From the NCBI GenBank assembly GCA_003255065.1, contig QAOA01002976.1, positions 456,985 to 520,984 on the forward strand: DNA of 64,000 nucleotides, given 5' to 3'. Shown in pieces: positions 35,508-47,879 of the stretch. The number at the start of each line of letters is the position of its first letter. The first letter of the stretch is position 1. A program made the position numbers and the translations under genes. Source of the stretch: Cercis canadensis (taxonomy: Eukaryota; Streptophyta; Magnoliopsida; Fabales; Fabaceae). The notes beneath the pieces are model-generated. The model was not told the DNA's origin. It ran no database searches and saw nothing but the letters and a program-made list of their open reading frames with translations.

Positions 35508-35900
35508 TGTTAATACCCAAAATATTCACTACCCATTGCTACAGTAAGAAGACAAAAGTACCCTTGCTAAGGTATGCAATCTTTTACTTAATCTCTTCAT
35601 AGCACACACTCAGTGAAGACTCGCTCTCAGCCCTCTTCTTTCTCTAGGGCTTTCCTCTCATCCTTTTGGCCGATCTCCCTAACTTGAGCGTCGGAGGTGG
35701 CGCCGGAGCTCCGGCTTCGGCCTTCCCTGACCATACCTCTCCCTCCTGCAGGTTGCTCAGAACCGGTCATCGACACTTATAATATATTGTAAAATAAATG
35801 ATTACACACCCATAAAAGAAAAAAAAAATGATAACACGATTAAATAATATACTGCCCAATGAATCTTTGATTGGCTCACTGGATAATGATATCAGAGCAA
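35508..35900 (+). mobile_element. LTR remnant with primer-binding-like sequence
   Basis: Starts TGTTAATACCC, contains CTTGAGCGTCGGAGGTGGCG, and ends ...GGCTCA at 35878. A few bases on, GATATCAGAGCAATCCCA resembles the initiator-tRNA primer site TGGTATCAGAGC. No internal coding region remains. It begins one base after the 9-bp target duplication of the preceding element. Confidence 0.5.
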
Positions 35901-36105
35901 TCCCAGATTCGGACGAATCCGATCCATGCGAGGCAATATAACTTGGAAAGGATTTATCACAACATTAGAAAGGTGTTAATACATATATATGAGATGCTAA
36001 AAGCAAATTATAACAAACGTGAAATGTAACAAGTTACAAAGGTGATCATGATGAAAGCAACAAAAGATTTATTGTTACATGAAGAAACTCTATGTACAAT
36101 GTCAC

Positions 36106-36375
36106 TTAAGGGACTCCATGGCGATTTATGGCTTCGGTGGCTGAGACTTGGGATTGAGAGGAAACGTCAGCTCCAGAAAAAGTGGGTGCCTCAGTAGCAC
36201 CAGGTCCACGCCCCGGCTTTGGTTCAAGATGACCTTCTGTACCATAACCCTGACGCTTATAGTCCTCTAAGTCCTTGTAATGCAGATAGGGACTCGTTTC
36301 CAGTGGAAGCCCTTCAAGGCTTGGTTTATCTATTTCGCTCTGTTGCTTTGTTTCCTTCTGCTTTTGCTTATCCAT
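36106..36375 (-). CDS. LEA_6 (PvLEA18-type) late embryogenesis abundant protein
   Basis: Single-exon CDS of 89 residues, very hydrophilic. The family signature sits at about 22-57: LPLETSPY, then YKDLEDYKRQGYGTEGHLEP and KPGRG, followed by a TEAPTFSGA motif. Group 6 LEA proteins are small intrinsically disordered proteins that accumulate in seeds and under water deficit; their molecular role is still argued (stabilising other macromolecules is the usual view). Length fits the family. The start is the first Met before the Lys/Gln-rich segment. ABRE-like ACGTG boxes lie 100-200 bp upstream. Confidence 0.9.
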   Translation of the reverse strand: MDKQKQKETKQQSEIDKPSLEGLPLETSPYLHYKDLEDYKRQGYGTEGHLEPKPGRGPGATEAPTFSGADVSSQSQVSATEAINRHGVP

Positions 36376-36470
36376 TTTCGTTTCACTTCTAATCAGTTTT
36401 TCTCTTCATTTTCTTTAAATATGACAATTTCTTTTCCTCTATGGCTTTGCCATCTCGCCATGTATAACAT

Positions 36471-36576
36471 ACGTGGCCATCCATGAGAGATTTCCGGAGA
36501 GTGTAGAAAATATAGAAGCTTCTCATTCCCATCCACAAAATAATTAATTAACCTCACAAATCTCAGCTCCACGTGT
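36471..36576 (-). promoter_or_regulatory. Two ABRE-like boxes upstream of the LEA_6 gene
   Basis: ACGTGGC at 36471-36477 and CCACGTGT at 36569-36576 match abscisic-acid response elements, which fits control of a LEA gene by ABA. Function is inferred from motif and gene type only. Confidence 0.5.
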
Positions 36577-37697
36577 TTTGATTAACGGTTTTTTATCCTG
36601 ATGTTTCTGGTAATAACAAGCAATGGATGATAATCTTGTCTGCTCACGAGTCTTCTGTCCTAATCCTATCACATTGTTTACTTTTAAAACGTAAAAGTAA
36701 AAAGGGTAGACGTGGAGTAAATCAAGTACAATTTTTCCACTTCATTTTGAATTGTTAAAAAAAAAAAAACTTTTTGCCTCTCCCATAAATATTTAGCATT
36801 TGTAAAATATAGTATGAAATAAACAAAAATATATCGTTGAATCATGTGTGAATTTAGAAGTTTCAATCAGGGGTTTTAGAGTCTTAGATAATTTAGAAGC
36901 GAAACCTAATGAATACACGAATTACACCTTGACTTTACAGTATTTGACGGATTAACATTTAGGATGATAATGACATTGATTTGTAAGTTGCAGGAATAAA
37001 ATGGAAAAAAAATAATTTAGCAGGTGAAACATATAGTTTAACCAATTAAAATCTAAATTATACTATTTAGTTAGCATGGTAATAGATGAAGTATGAATTT
37101 AACATATAGTATCCTCCAATCTCCCATCTATGAATGAATTGTTATCACATTGTAAGCTTATTTGCACAATAGTTATTGTAATATACTTTTTAGGGAAAGA
37201 TATATTGTTTTAAAGTATGTATATCATATTGAAGTCATGACTACACTCTTAGGCATTATTTTTGTGAAGTCTTCAACACACCAAGCTAAAAGTTATGTTT
37301 GCATTGATTTTTATGGCAAACTTGAAAATAGATCTCACGATTATCATCATAGCTATAAATAGACTAGAAGACTTGCTAACATGCCTTTCAAATTTACTTT
37401 AATATAATTATAACATCAATAATTGGTAACTGATTCTTTTACCTACAGTATATAAAAAAATAAAAATCAAAGACACCAAGTGATATTTCCATTTTTTACC
37501 AAAGAAAAGGTATTCTTCCATTTCAAGAAAGTATTAAGTATTAGTCCCCTTCTGTGATGAGACGAGACATGTAATGAACCTGAGAAAGCAATTCAGCAAA
37601 AAAAAATATAATTTCATCAAGTACTTAAGAGTTTAGCATGCTCACATTAATTATAAAATTTAACAACATAATTTCAGAAGATAACAAGTTCAGAAGC
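36577..37697. other. AT-rich intergenic sequence
   Basis: Part of it (about 36661-36800) resembles 30236-30450 (TCACATTGTTTACTTTTAAA, then CAATTTTTCCACTTCATT), another trace of the family-linked duplications. No gene supported. Confidence 0.55.
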
Positions 37698-37700
37698 TAT

Positions 37701-38877
37701 GGGTGCGTTTGGTTTGGCTGTTTTCTATTTTCATTTTCATTGAAAATAAAAATAAACTTAAAAATATGTTTGGTTAAGTATAAATGAAAATGTTTTCATT
37801 GAAAACATTGGAACTGTTTACAAAAATTGGTAGAAAACTGGAAATATCTAAAAGATGTTTTCACTGTTTCTAAAAATTAACCGGTGGCAATTTTGCAATT
37901 CCATCAACTTTTTTTTTTTTCCCAGCATTCAAGTTCTAAACTCTCTCTCTCTTACTCACTCTCACTTTCATTCTTGAAAGGTCTAATTCTTTTCTTCATC
38001 ATTGAAACAGAAATATCTTCTTCCACTGTCAAAACCATTCAAGACACTCTCAAGGCATGGAAATCCTTCATCTTCCTCACCTTCAAGACTAACAATTTTC
38101 TCTATTTCTTCTTCAAAGCTGGTCTCCCTGTTTCCATTGCAAAAGAAATTTCTCTGTTTAACTTCATCCTTAGTGGGTGGGAGAGAGAAGACAGCATACG
38201 AAGATCAAGTGGAGCACTCTCCGAAGCAAACAAGCGCATGGAATGATTTGAACCAGTTACAGCAACCAGCCGATTGTGAGGGTTGGCCGAGCAAGCAGCA
38301 CAAAAGATCGTTAACTCTTGCTGTCGTTACTTCTTGCTGAGATAGTATATGGCTCTTTCCTTCCTACCCGTTTCATCGTGCTGACCAAGGACACAACTCA
38401 TGGATGCTTCCATTACTGACAGATACATCAGGAGAGGTCGACCAGGTGTTGGCGGTACCAAGATGGGGGAGGATTGAGTGCCCTTGTCTCTCTCTGTTTT
38501 TGACCTTTCTCTATCACCCATCTTTCTATTATTCCTCTGGTTATGATTATACAACTTTTAAACATTTTGTTCAACGCCGTACCATCGACACCGCCCCATG
38601 AAGCACAGAGTCGATGAATATCTCTCATATTTTGTTTGAATCGGTGTCTCCACCAAGACAGGGAACACGCGCTGCCACTACACTGAGCTATGGTGGAAGC
38701 CCAACGTCACCAGAGAATGTATTTGTAAGAGGGAATATGGATGTGGAGAAGATAAGTTACAAGATATGGTTTGGGAATGGAAATGGAAATGGAAATAGAA
38801 ATAGAAAAATTTCAGCAAACATATTTTTAAAAAATGAAAATATGAAAATGAAAACATTTTCTAAAGCAAACAAGTCC
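37701..38877. mobile_element. 1.18-kb Tourist-like element carrying captured sequence
   Basis: The left end GGGTGCGTTTGGTTTGG and the reversed right end GGACTTGTTTGCTTTAG start imperfect inverted repeats of about 75 bp that share ATTTTCATTTTCAT and AAAATATGTTTG. TAT flanks both sides (37698-37700, 38878-38880). Inside is a gypsy RNase H fragment. Confidence 0.6.
38327..38500 (-). pseudogene. Ty3/gypsy RT-RNase H fragment
   Basis: The minus-strand frame reads PPTPGRPLLMYLSVMEASMS followed by CVLGQHDETGRKERAIYYLS, the start of a gypsy RNase H domain. It is isolated from any other retroelement domain and lies inside the Tourist-like element. Confidence 0.8.
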
Positions 38878-38929
38878 TATGTTTTTGGAATAGCAACCAC
38901 AAAAGATTGAAGTTTCTTATACATGCTTC

Positions 38930-40440
38930 TGTAACTGACAATGCTTGTATTGAGATTATAGGACTAGGTCGGATCTTGGCGTAGGTTGGGTTTCTTGGTG
39001 TAGGTTGGGTGGAGTCCAAGGTCTTATTTATACAGTGAGCACAAGTGAACTAAGGGCTGAATTGGGTGTACTGTTGTGATAAAACAGAGTGCAAGTGCAC
39101 ACTATCATCTTATAAGTAATAAAATGAAAGTAAAGATCGTCCATTGAGGATTAAAACTATTAACTATCGAAATTGGGTTAATCTTAACTTTATCTGATCA
39201 ACAAATTCAGGATGAATTCAAGACTAATCTCAAATAAATTGAAAACAAATGAAAGTAGATAAAAATCACAAATTAATGAAGAGAAAAAGTCTAGGGTTTC
39301 TGATTTCACCATAACTAATCCCAATTTTCATTCCTTATTTCCTTAATTGAGAATTATCTTTCCAATTGCTAGTCGAGATTCCCTAACTTATTCACTAGCC
39401 TCTCCCAAGGCCTAATGAAAATGTTCTCAAGTTATGAACCCATTATATTCCTATGTGAATTACGAATAACAAGAAAATTCTTTCAATTCTATGGATCTTT
39501 TTAATTGACTACACATGTCATGTAGGTATATTCCTATCCTTCATGTAACTTATGGTATCTATCCCAATGAACTAGACACACAAATCTCTTTTTGGTCTCA
39601 TTGTGATTAACCTATCAACTAATTGGTGATCAGACAATCAGAGGCATAAAGATCAGAGATAAACACTTAAACAGAAAAGACAAATCACAAATTAATTCTA
39701 AAAAGAATTACAACCGTTCATAGTTAGGCTACATTGTAGCCCTAGAAAGAGAATTAGTTCATAATGAAAGACAAGAACATGGTAACACAAGTTCTAAACA
39801 TGATTCAAGAGGAAAAGGGAAGAAAAACTCGTGGTGATGAAGAACCGTCGCCGAATCTCTAACTCCAAGCCTTCAATCTCTTCTCCTTGCTCTCTCAAGA
39901 TTTAGAATATGTGGGAACCAATTAGAAACACTAATCTAGTCCTAAATTTATCTATTTATAGTTCCTAGGATGTCTAGTTATATTAGGAATCGTTTTGGGG
40001 CTCAAAACCTATAAGAAGTAGGAAAACTAATAAAAAATTGTACAGGGCAAGTCTCGAGCTACTAGGCCCTGCATCTGAGGGTCTATGCCTAGAATCTAGG
40101 CCATCTCCTTTCAGGCTTTGGTTCTTCAACAGTTGGGTGCCTAGGCCTTTTGAGTGGGTGCCTAGGCGCCCTAGCTTCGGCCAAGGGGAGTCAAATTCAG
40201 CCTTTGGGCTCCTAGGTCTTGGTGAGTGGCGCCTAGGAGCTCTACTCCTTGCTTTATCACCAAATTCCCCTCTTCTCAGCACCAATTGACACTAAACTTG
40301 TACCTAGTTGCTAAAATTGTATTTCTTATAACATAAACAACCAATTAAAACTACTAAATCACTTGAAAATCAACTAAATACTAAGTGGAAAATACCTAAT
40401 TCATGGACATAAAACCCACTCATCAAATACCTCAAACTTT
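38930..40440. mobile_element. LTR-retrotransposon remnant (LTR-type sequence)
   Basis: The stretch around 39010-39160 and 39300-39680 has the look of plant gypsy LTR/leader DNA. 40080-40430 is repeated in direct orientation at 46055-46360 (ACTAAACTTGTACCTAGTTG, TCACTTGAAAATCAACTAAA). No complete boundaries found. Confidence 0.5.
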
Positions 40441-41346
40441 GCATTTTGCTAGTCCTCGAGCAAAACCTAGAATTAGACTAACAAAACTAACAAGAATTAA
40501 AAACATGAGTGATAACATAAATATACTAACCAAAGAGGCCTCAAAGATACAAATAATCATAGCCCAGCGAAAACTCAACTCATAAAAAATGTGTGGAATT
40601 TCAATCAAAATATAATTTTCACCTGACTCATAACTCCCTAAGTGTATGTGTTTAGCCCTTTTTTCACTCAACTCATTGCAATTTAGATAAATTTATACAA
40701 ACTAGCACATGCAAATTAACTTCTAAATGTATGAATTAGAGAATTCCATAGGCGTGCTTTTCATCCCACTCTCCACTAATGTAGGCTACTCAACACCAAA
40801 GATCAATAGGACTTATTAACCTTGTATTGTATAGTTAAGGCTAAGGTAGGATAATGGATATCAATAAAGCCCAAATCACTCATAACACATAACCAATTTA
40901 GGCTAAGAGCTCTAACCTTTCAATCTAGCTTTCCCTAACTTATTTTCAACCTTCTTATTCATCATCCACTTTAGTTTCCTTTTTTTTTTTTTTTTTTTTT
41001 TTTTTNTTTTTTTTTTTTCTCTTTCATTGGTTTGTGCTTCTTTTGCTTTCTTTTCTTTGACTAAAATGTCTACACCCCCAAACTTATTTTCTTATTTAAT
41101 GATCAATGGGTGTAGCATTCTACTTTATTTTCTTTTTCATTCAATTCTTTCATTTTTTTTTTCATTTACTTTGTTAAGCAAAGAAACATCAAACTACTTT
41201 TCTCAACTCCTCCCAACCTCCCAAATGTCTTTATGGCTCTTAACTATTTTTTTTTAGAATGATCATATGCTATGGGTGAAGGAAAAAATTGGAAAAATAC
41301 TAAGCACTGGGATAACTTGTGGGTAATAAAGAAAAGGTTCATTTAA

Positions 41347-41749
41347 GCTCAATGGGGTAAACTAGGGATACAATATGCAAAGGTAGGCATGAAAGGCTCA
41401 AACTATCCCAAAATTGCCTAAATCATGTCCTTAATGTTGTATAGCCTAGGATTTTGCCTCAAGTGGTAATCAAGCAAGTTCTAGAATTCTATGAAGTCAT
41501 ATGAGTTACTAAGCATGCATAAATTTTCTCTAAATCAAGCATAGAAAGGCTCAATAGGGTAAACTAGGGATATAATATGCAAAGATAGACTTGAAAGGCT
41601 CAAACAATGCAAAAATTGCCTAAATCATTTCCCTAATGTTGTATAGCCTAGGATTTCACCTCAAGTGATAATCAAGAAAGTTCTAAAATCCTATGAAGTC
41701 ATATGAGTTACTAAGCATGCATAAATTTTCTCTAAATCAAGCATAGAAA
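41347..41749. repeat. ~201-bp tandem duplication
   Basis: Two units, 41347-41547 and 41548-41749, share GGGTAAACTAGGGAT, TGTTGTATAGCCTAGGATTT and ATGAGTTACTAAGCATGCAT. Many substitutions separate them, so this one is real rather than a contig overlap. It lies in retroelement-like sequence; a T-run with an N at 41006 lies upstream. Confidence 0.85.
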
Positions 41750-42517
41750 GTCTAATGATCAGGGCTATGTGCTCAAAATATCAGGGAATCACAAGCTAAG
41801 TAAAAATCACCAAAGAATCAAGCACACACATAAACTTAGCATGCATCATTTTCTAGGAGCTATGAAAAATTAAAATCAATTCTATCATTGGCCCTAGGTT
41901 TTCAAACTTCATTATCACTCAAAACAACACAAATTACAATAAAAATTACTAACTAAACAACCTAAACAAAAAGAAATTAAGGGCAAAACATAAAAAAACC
42001 AACATTGTCCTCAATGTTAAGTAAATAAAGAGAAAGGATAGAGAACTCCCTTGGATAAGAGGTGGATCAATGTTTGGTTGGATGGGGAAGAATGCTGATT
42101 TTTTTTTTGGCGCATGGGGCAGCGCCTAGGCACTATGCTCTAAGGTCTGGGCACCTGAAACTTGAATTTTGGGCACCTAGGCTCTTTGTTGGAGAGCCTA
42201 GGCATTCTGGCTTTTGCTCTGGTCCTTTTTTTTTTTTCAGCATAATTCTTCCTATTTTGATGCAGTATGACCCCGAAACTTGTTCAAAGCCCTGAAATAA
42301 AAATCCAAAGAAGAAAAATGCATCAAATTTTAATCCTAAGAGAGAAACAACTAAAACAATAATAATAAAAACTAACACAACTAAACAAAAACTAAAAGAA
42401 ATGTTAAGAAAACTTGGGTTGCCTCCCTATTTAGTGGATTTTATACCCACTCTTTAGGTATTCTTACTTTAATATTTTGTATGATTCTTGAGTAATTTTA
42501 GTATTAAATAATGTGTT

Positions 42518-43209
42518 TTTGTTATTTGTGTAGGCTAAATTAAAATATAAGACTTTGGTCCCTTATGCGAAGAAATAATGAATTTTGGAGACTTTGGGCA
42601 TCAACGTATGAAAGAGGTAGAAAGTAAGAGCCTCTACACCCAATTACAAATGCCTTTGCGCCTATAGCTTCAAGACAAGTGCCCCTGTGCCAAGCTTCGA
42701 GAGCAGTTGCGCCCATGCCTCCCCTCATAGAGAAGAAGCGCTCCTGCGCCAACCCTTTAGAGCCGTAAGGCTCTATTGCACTCAACACCAACAAAGTGGC
42801 AAAATGCTGGAAAGGAAGAGTAGCGGCGCTGTTGCATTCAGCAAAAAGGCACCTGGGACANGTGTTTTTGTTATTTGTGTAGGCTAAATTAAAATATAAA
42901 GACTTTGGTCCCTTATGCGAAGAAATAATGAATTTTGGAGGCTTTGGGCATCAACGTATGAAAGAGGTAGAAAGTAAGAGCCTCTACACCCAATTACAAA
43001 TGCCTTTGCGCCTATAGCTTCAAGACAAGTGTCCCTGTGCCAAGCTTCGAGAGCAGTTGCGCCCATGCCTCCCCTCATAGAGAAGAAGCGCTCCTGCGCC
43101 AACCCTTTAGAGCCGTAAGGCTCTATTGCACTCAACACCAACAAAGTGGCAAAATGCTGGAAAGGAAGAGTAGCGGCGCTGTTGCATTCAGCAAAAAGGC
43201 ACCTGGGAC
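42518..43209. repeat. ~343-bp near-identical duplication around an N
   Basis: 42518-42860 and 42862-43209 differ at about three positions and meet at the N at 42861. Short mirrored frames on both strands have no recognisable domain. Most likely unmerged contig ends within an LTR-like sequence. Confidence 0.85.
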
Positions 43210-43329
43210 AGAGGCACAGTGCTGCATACCAAGCGTAGCTACGCCGGAGACCCTTTTCTATGAAGCGCTGCAAGCACTTCAACCCGAAACCAAGGGCAAC
43301 TATGCTTGGTTCCAAACGAAGCTACACCC

Positions 43330-44060
43330 GTAGGTGTATTCTAGACAGTGTTAATTTTCACCTAAATTAAATTAGAATTTTGTAAAAAAGTATAAATAGG
43401 ACGCTAGGTTTTGAAGAAGATTGGTGAGTTTTGGACATTTTGGAGAGCAAACAAATGCAAAGCAAGGATTTGAGCGAAGATTGGTGATAACAAGTCTTAG
43501 CTTCAATATTGAGTTTTATTCTTTTTCCTAATCATGTCTAGAATTTATTCTATAGTGCTTTATTTTACAGTTGTTAACTAAACTTCTTTCTAGGGTTATG
43601 ATGTAGCCTAGCTAAGTTGATTTACAATTTCTTATTGATTTAATTCAAGAACTTTTATATTAATTGTCTTCTTCTTCTCAATACTTTATGCTTCTAATTG
43701 ACTGACCATTAATTAGTTGATTCAACGAGTGCAATGAGACCAGGAGGTAATTTGTAATTTAAGATCAGATAGATTAAGATCAAAAATTTCATAAGGGATA
43801 GGAATATACCCATATGATTTATGTATGATGCGAACCTCTAAGGGTTTGTCCCGAATGGTAAAGACTCAATCACCCGAGAATCGTTTAATCAAGTTCGAAG
43901 ATTTCTGAGCATGCAAAATTAAGAAAAAAAGAAGGATATAGACGCCACATTCAAGAAGGGATAGGGGTGAGTGATAAGTCTTGGATTGAACTCCACAAGA
44001 ACCTAAGGTTCTTGATAAATTCTGAACGCCACAAGACCTAGGGTTCTTGATAAGTTATGC
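43330..44060. mobile_element. LTR/leader-like retroelement sequence
   Basis: TATA-like GTATAAATAGGACGC at about 43389 is followed by sequence typical of plant gypsy LTR/leader regions. A tandem AGGTTCTTGATAA phrase occurs at 44008 and 44043. No domain is coded. Confidence 0.4.
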
Positions 44061-44711
44061 TAGTTCATCAAAGAACTAAAGAAGGAGAAAACCTCTCAAC
44101 TTTACTCAAATGTGTATTCTGACAACACAAGGGGTATGGTCTCCCTTTAAAGCAAAACTTAATTAGACCTAATTGAGTAAATGTACCTAACCTAACTAAA
44201 AACCCAAAATTCCTAATACAAGTCCAATGCCAAATAAGAAAAATAACATAGGTTTTAATTAGGAAGAAAATGAGCCTGAAAATGCTAAATTCGGAGCCTA
44301 AATAGGTGAAAAACACAAAAGCGCAAGGAGTTGGAATTGGCCTAGCGCTGGGGCTCTTAGGCTCTAGTTTGGAGGGCACTGGGGCACTTGTGGGGCAGCA
44401 CTGGGGTTATTAGGCTTTGGTTTGGAGGGCGCTGGGGCGCTCTAGTTCTGTCCTTTTTTACCGGTTGAGCCTTCCAAAGCCCGAAACAAGCACATGAACC
44501 CCGATTCTTCATTCCTTCCAAGAGCCTTCCGATAGCCACTTGCACCTCCTCTGATTGCCATGGATCACTTGACTCCTTGTTGGTGCTTCCAAGATTATCA
44601 TCATTCCCACTTTCTTTGAAAAAATTCGTCCTTGAATCTTCTCCATTATCTATCCTTGGGAACAATGTGTTATGACTTTGAGCTCATTCTCCTGGTTCAA
44701 AGACCACTCTC

Positions 44712-46040
44712 CTACCACACACTCATATCACACATTTTCCAAGTTAGGAAAACATCTTCAAAATCTTGTGAAATAGGCAAAACAACACCGTTCAAAGAAG
44801 GATCAAGTTTGTTAGTGCTAAAACAGAAAATTGCTCTCTTCACCTCACTTTGCTTAGAGCATACACTCGAGTGTTGCCTCTTTTTCTCCTCTTTCCTATA
44901 TCTTTTCACACTACTCTCGGCCTCTACAATGTTCTTCCCATTTTTACTCTCTTTCTTTGTGTCACTCTCCATTTGAAGTCTCTCTTTATCATTGAGCACT
45001 TGCTTAGGAGTTAATGGTGCAATAATGATAGGTTGCTCATTCGTGACAAAAGAGTACCGATTGGTATAACCATCATGTAGGACACGCCTATCATATTGCC
45101 AAGGTCAACCCAAAAGAATGTGTTTAGTTTGCGTTGGCACTACATCACATAGGACTTCATCTTCATACCTCCTAATAGAGAATGAAACCAGCACTTATTC
45201 ACTTACCCTTATTTCTCCACTATCATTCAACCGTTGGAGCTTATAGGGTCTAGGGTGTTTCAAGGTAGTACGTCCTAACTTTTTAACCAAAATAGTACTA
45301 GCTAAATTAGTACAACTACCTCCATCAATTATCATATTACCAACCTTACTATTGATGTGGCATCTAATATGGAAAACGTTACTCCGTTGTACTACTTCAT
45401 CCTTTTTCATTTGTGAGTTAGGTGCTTGCCTTATGACCAATAATTCACCTTCAACAACATGCTCCACATCATCACTAGCTTCCTCCAAAAGTGATATAAA
45501 GTCATCATACAATTCATTTCCGGTCTCAATAACTCCATCATCTTTTAAGATCATCACCCTCTTATTCAAACATTGTGAAGCAATATATCCTTTTCCCAAG
45601 CATTTAAAGCATTTAATATCCCTATTCCTATGAGGTTGGGGATCTGGGTTACCTTTAGCTTGGTTGCCTTCCTCTCTTAGAGCCTTGGATGTTTCAGCCC
45701 TAGACTTGGTAGCAGCTTCATCATCCTTCTGCCAACTTGGTTTCCATGGTGAAAAGGAAGCCGAATTGTGCCTCAAGGTGCTCTTCCGCTTTAGTTGTTT
45801 TATTTTTTTATTTTTTATCTTCATGACCATATACATCATGTTCTCTAACTCCACATAATGGTACAACTGTACTACATCGACGATGTCTCTATTCAAACCA
45901 TGTAAGAACCTAGCCATAGTAGTTTCCTATCTTCTTTCACATTCACTCTTATCATGGCCACCTCCATCTCCTTATGGTAGTTCTCCACACTCTTGGAACC
46001 TTGTGTAAGACCTTGCAACTTTTAGAAAAGCTCCCAGTAC
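44712..46040 (-). pseudogene. Degenerate Ty3/gypsy gag-protease fragment
   Basis: Reading leftwards: a gag segment ([13 protein letters not shown]) is frameshifted against [20 protein letters not shown] at about 45917. A zinc knuckle follows, CFKCLGKGYIASQC, with Tyr replacing the expected His. The protease core is MIIDGGSCTN, with Gly replacing Ser of DSG. A pre-RT segment follows at about 44999-44712. The reverse transcriptase is missing. Such elements encode capsid and replication proteins; this one cannot. Confidence 0.85.
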
Positions 46041-46054
46041 TAGTGTCCTGGCCC

Positions 46055-46360
46055 TCTCCTTTTAGCCTTTGGTTCTTCAATAGTTAGGCACCTAGGCACC
46101 CTAGCTTCGACCAATGAGAGTCAAATTCAGCCTTTGGGCACCTAGGCCTGGTGGGTGGTGCCTAGGCGCCCTACTCCTTGCTTTGTTACCAAATTCCCCT
46201 CTTTTCAGCACCAATTGACACTAAACTTGTACCCAGTTGCTAAAATTGTATTTCTGCAACATAAACACATAAACAACCAATTAAAACTACTAAATCACTT
46301 GAAAATCAACTAAATACTAAGTGGAAACACCTAATTCATTGACATAAACCCATTCATCAT
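46055..46360. repeat. Direct repeat of 40080-40430
   Basis: Nearly the same sequence as 40080-40430, adjacent to the gag fragment, consistent with LTR pieces of one decayed element or of two related ones. Confidence 0.7.
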
Positions 46361-46468
46361 GTACCTAGATTGCAAAGGTCAAATTAGGCCAATCTCGAGT
46401 TGGGAGAGCAATAAATAAAGAAAGTCTGTAAAGTGTCCTAATACATGTGGGGAAGGCAGTACTTCTAG

Positions 46469-46854
46469 ATGGGGGTGTTCTTAACCCACATAACTCGTGA
46501 AAGCCCACCCGAAACCAACTAAAAATAAGCAAATTGGACGGTTCCTAAAGTTGCATGGGCAAGATTGGATGGCTAGGCATGATTTAACCAGTTTGACTGG
46601 TTGAAATCGGGTTTACACATTGTAAACTATGTGAACCTGCACCCGACCAATTAATTTATTCTCTTAATCAGTCCCTGATTATGGTGGCAAACCGACTGAA
46701 CCCACTCGATCACACCCAAGAGTCAACGAAACCTTCTTTCTCGGTTTTTGCCTTAAAACGGTCGGTATCAGTTTGCCATTTTTAGACCTTCGGTTAGCAT
46801 TGGTTGGCTAGTTGGACAGTCGAACCCAACTATAACCGATCGATGTTCACCCCT
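46469..46854. mobile_element. Non-autonomous hAT-like element
   Basis: 386 bp bounded by ATGGGGGTGTTC and GTTCACCCCT, flanked by ACTTCTAG (46461-46468) and ACTTATAG (46855-46862), an 8-bp target duplication with one mismatch as expected for hAT. The interior is rich in ACCGA/TCGGT motifs. Confidence 0.65.
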
Positions 46855-47158
46855 ACTTATAGAGGCATGGAGGGTATCTTGGTAATTTGAGTAGTTGGGC
46901 TAAGATGGGCCGAAGGTGATTTGGGTTTTGATAATGGGTATAGACAATAACCTAGCTAATTGTTGGCAAAGCGAATCAAATACAGAGAGATTTTCTTTTA
47001 TGAGTACAAAGATCAATGCATCTTCATCTGTTCACAGATTTCCTTCCATGCAGCCAATCTTGAGTTTTAACAGTTTTCTAGAGCAATATTCCACAGGTCA
47101 CCTCAAATTAAGATTGGGTCTAAGAATACACGTCCTGAAGCATGAGTAATGTGCTCTT

Positions 47159-47350
47159 TGGTAAATAAATTTATATTAAATATTGAGCAAAGCGGAAGGA
47201 AAATGAGAGAAAATCAATTCTCATTAAAATGAATCAGTCCCTGTACAAACTGAGTCTACAGCTTTATATAGAATAAACAGAATGCTGAACTAACGTAACT
47301 AACTAACTAAATAGGGAAGGTTAACTATAGTTATTAACTAATTATCAACA
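47159..47350 (-). mobile_element. Possible copia-type LTR
   Basis: On the minus strand starts TGTTGATAATTAGTTAATAA, contains a TATA-like TATATAAAGC and ends ATTTATTTACCA. No matching flanking 5-bp repeats. Sequence from 47380 to 47530 with repeated CACGGGC/GGCCGTG words also looks like retroelement LTR DNA. Confidence 0.4.
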
Positions 47351-47879
47351 AATAATTAATTAGAACTAAATCAGTTAACCACATCAGAGGATGGACACGC
47401 CCGTGTCATGACATGTGCATGGCCGTGTGATGTAGACCGAGAGCAGCAGTCTTTGAAGAAGGGCACACGGGCAGGCATGGAAGAGGAACACGGTCATGTC
47501 AGGGGGCCGTGCTGTTAAGCCAGATAACTGTATATTCTAATATTAAACTCAATAAATATCAACAATGAAACAGTAAACATCAAAATGATAGAGAGAAGAT
47601 GAAAACAAAGGGCTAATTTGAAGGAAAATCAGAGATTCTGCTAATTAGAACCACAGGATAAAATTATCTTATATGCATTACATTTAAAGAAACAACAAAA
47701 GATAAAGTAAATCTTGTTATTTGAACTCACATGGACCATTTCTAGATTCAACACAATGTTTCCAGATCAGAAAACTGTGATACTGATTAGTATGATAATA
47801 TGAAATGTATAAAAGCTTGAAAAACAACAGCCAGTGAATAATTTGAAGATGCATTGGGCGCTCAATCAATACTTACAAT

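Noticed and set aside
42540-43315. Mirrored frames with repeated Ala/Arg-rich peptides
   Set aside because: They lie in a contig-overlap duplication of LTR-like sequence and show no domain; both strands are open by composition only.
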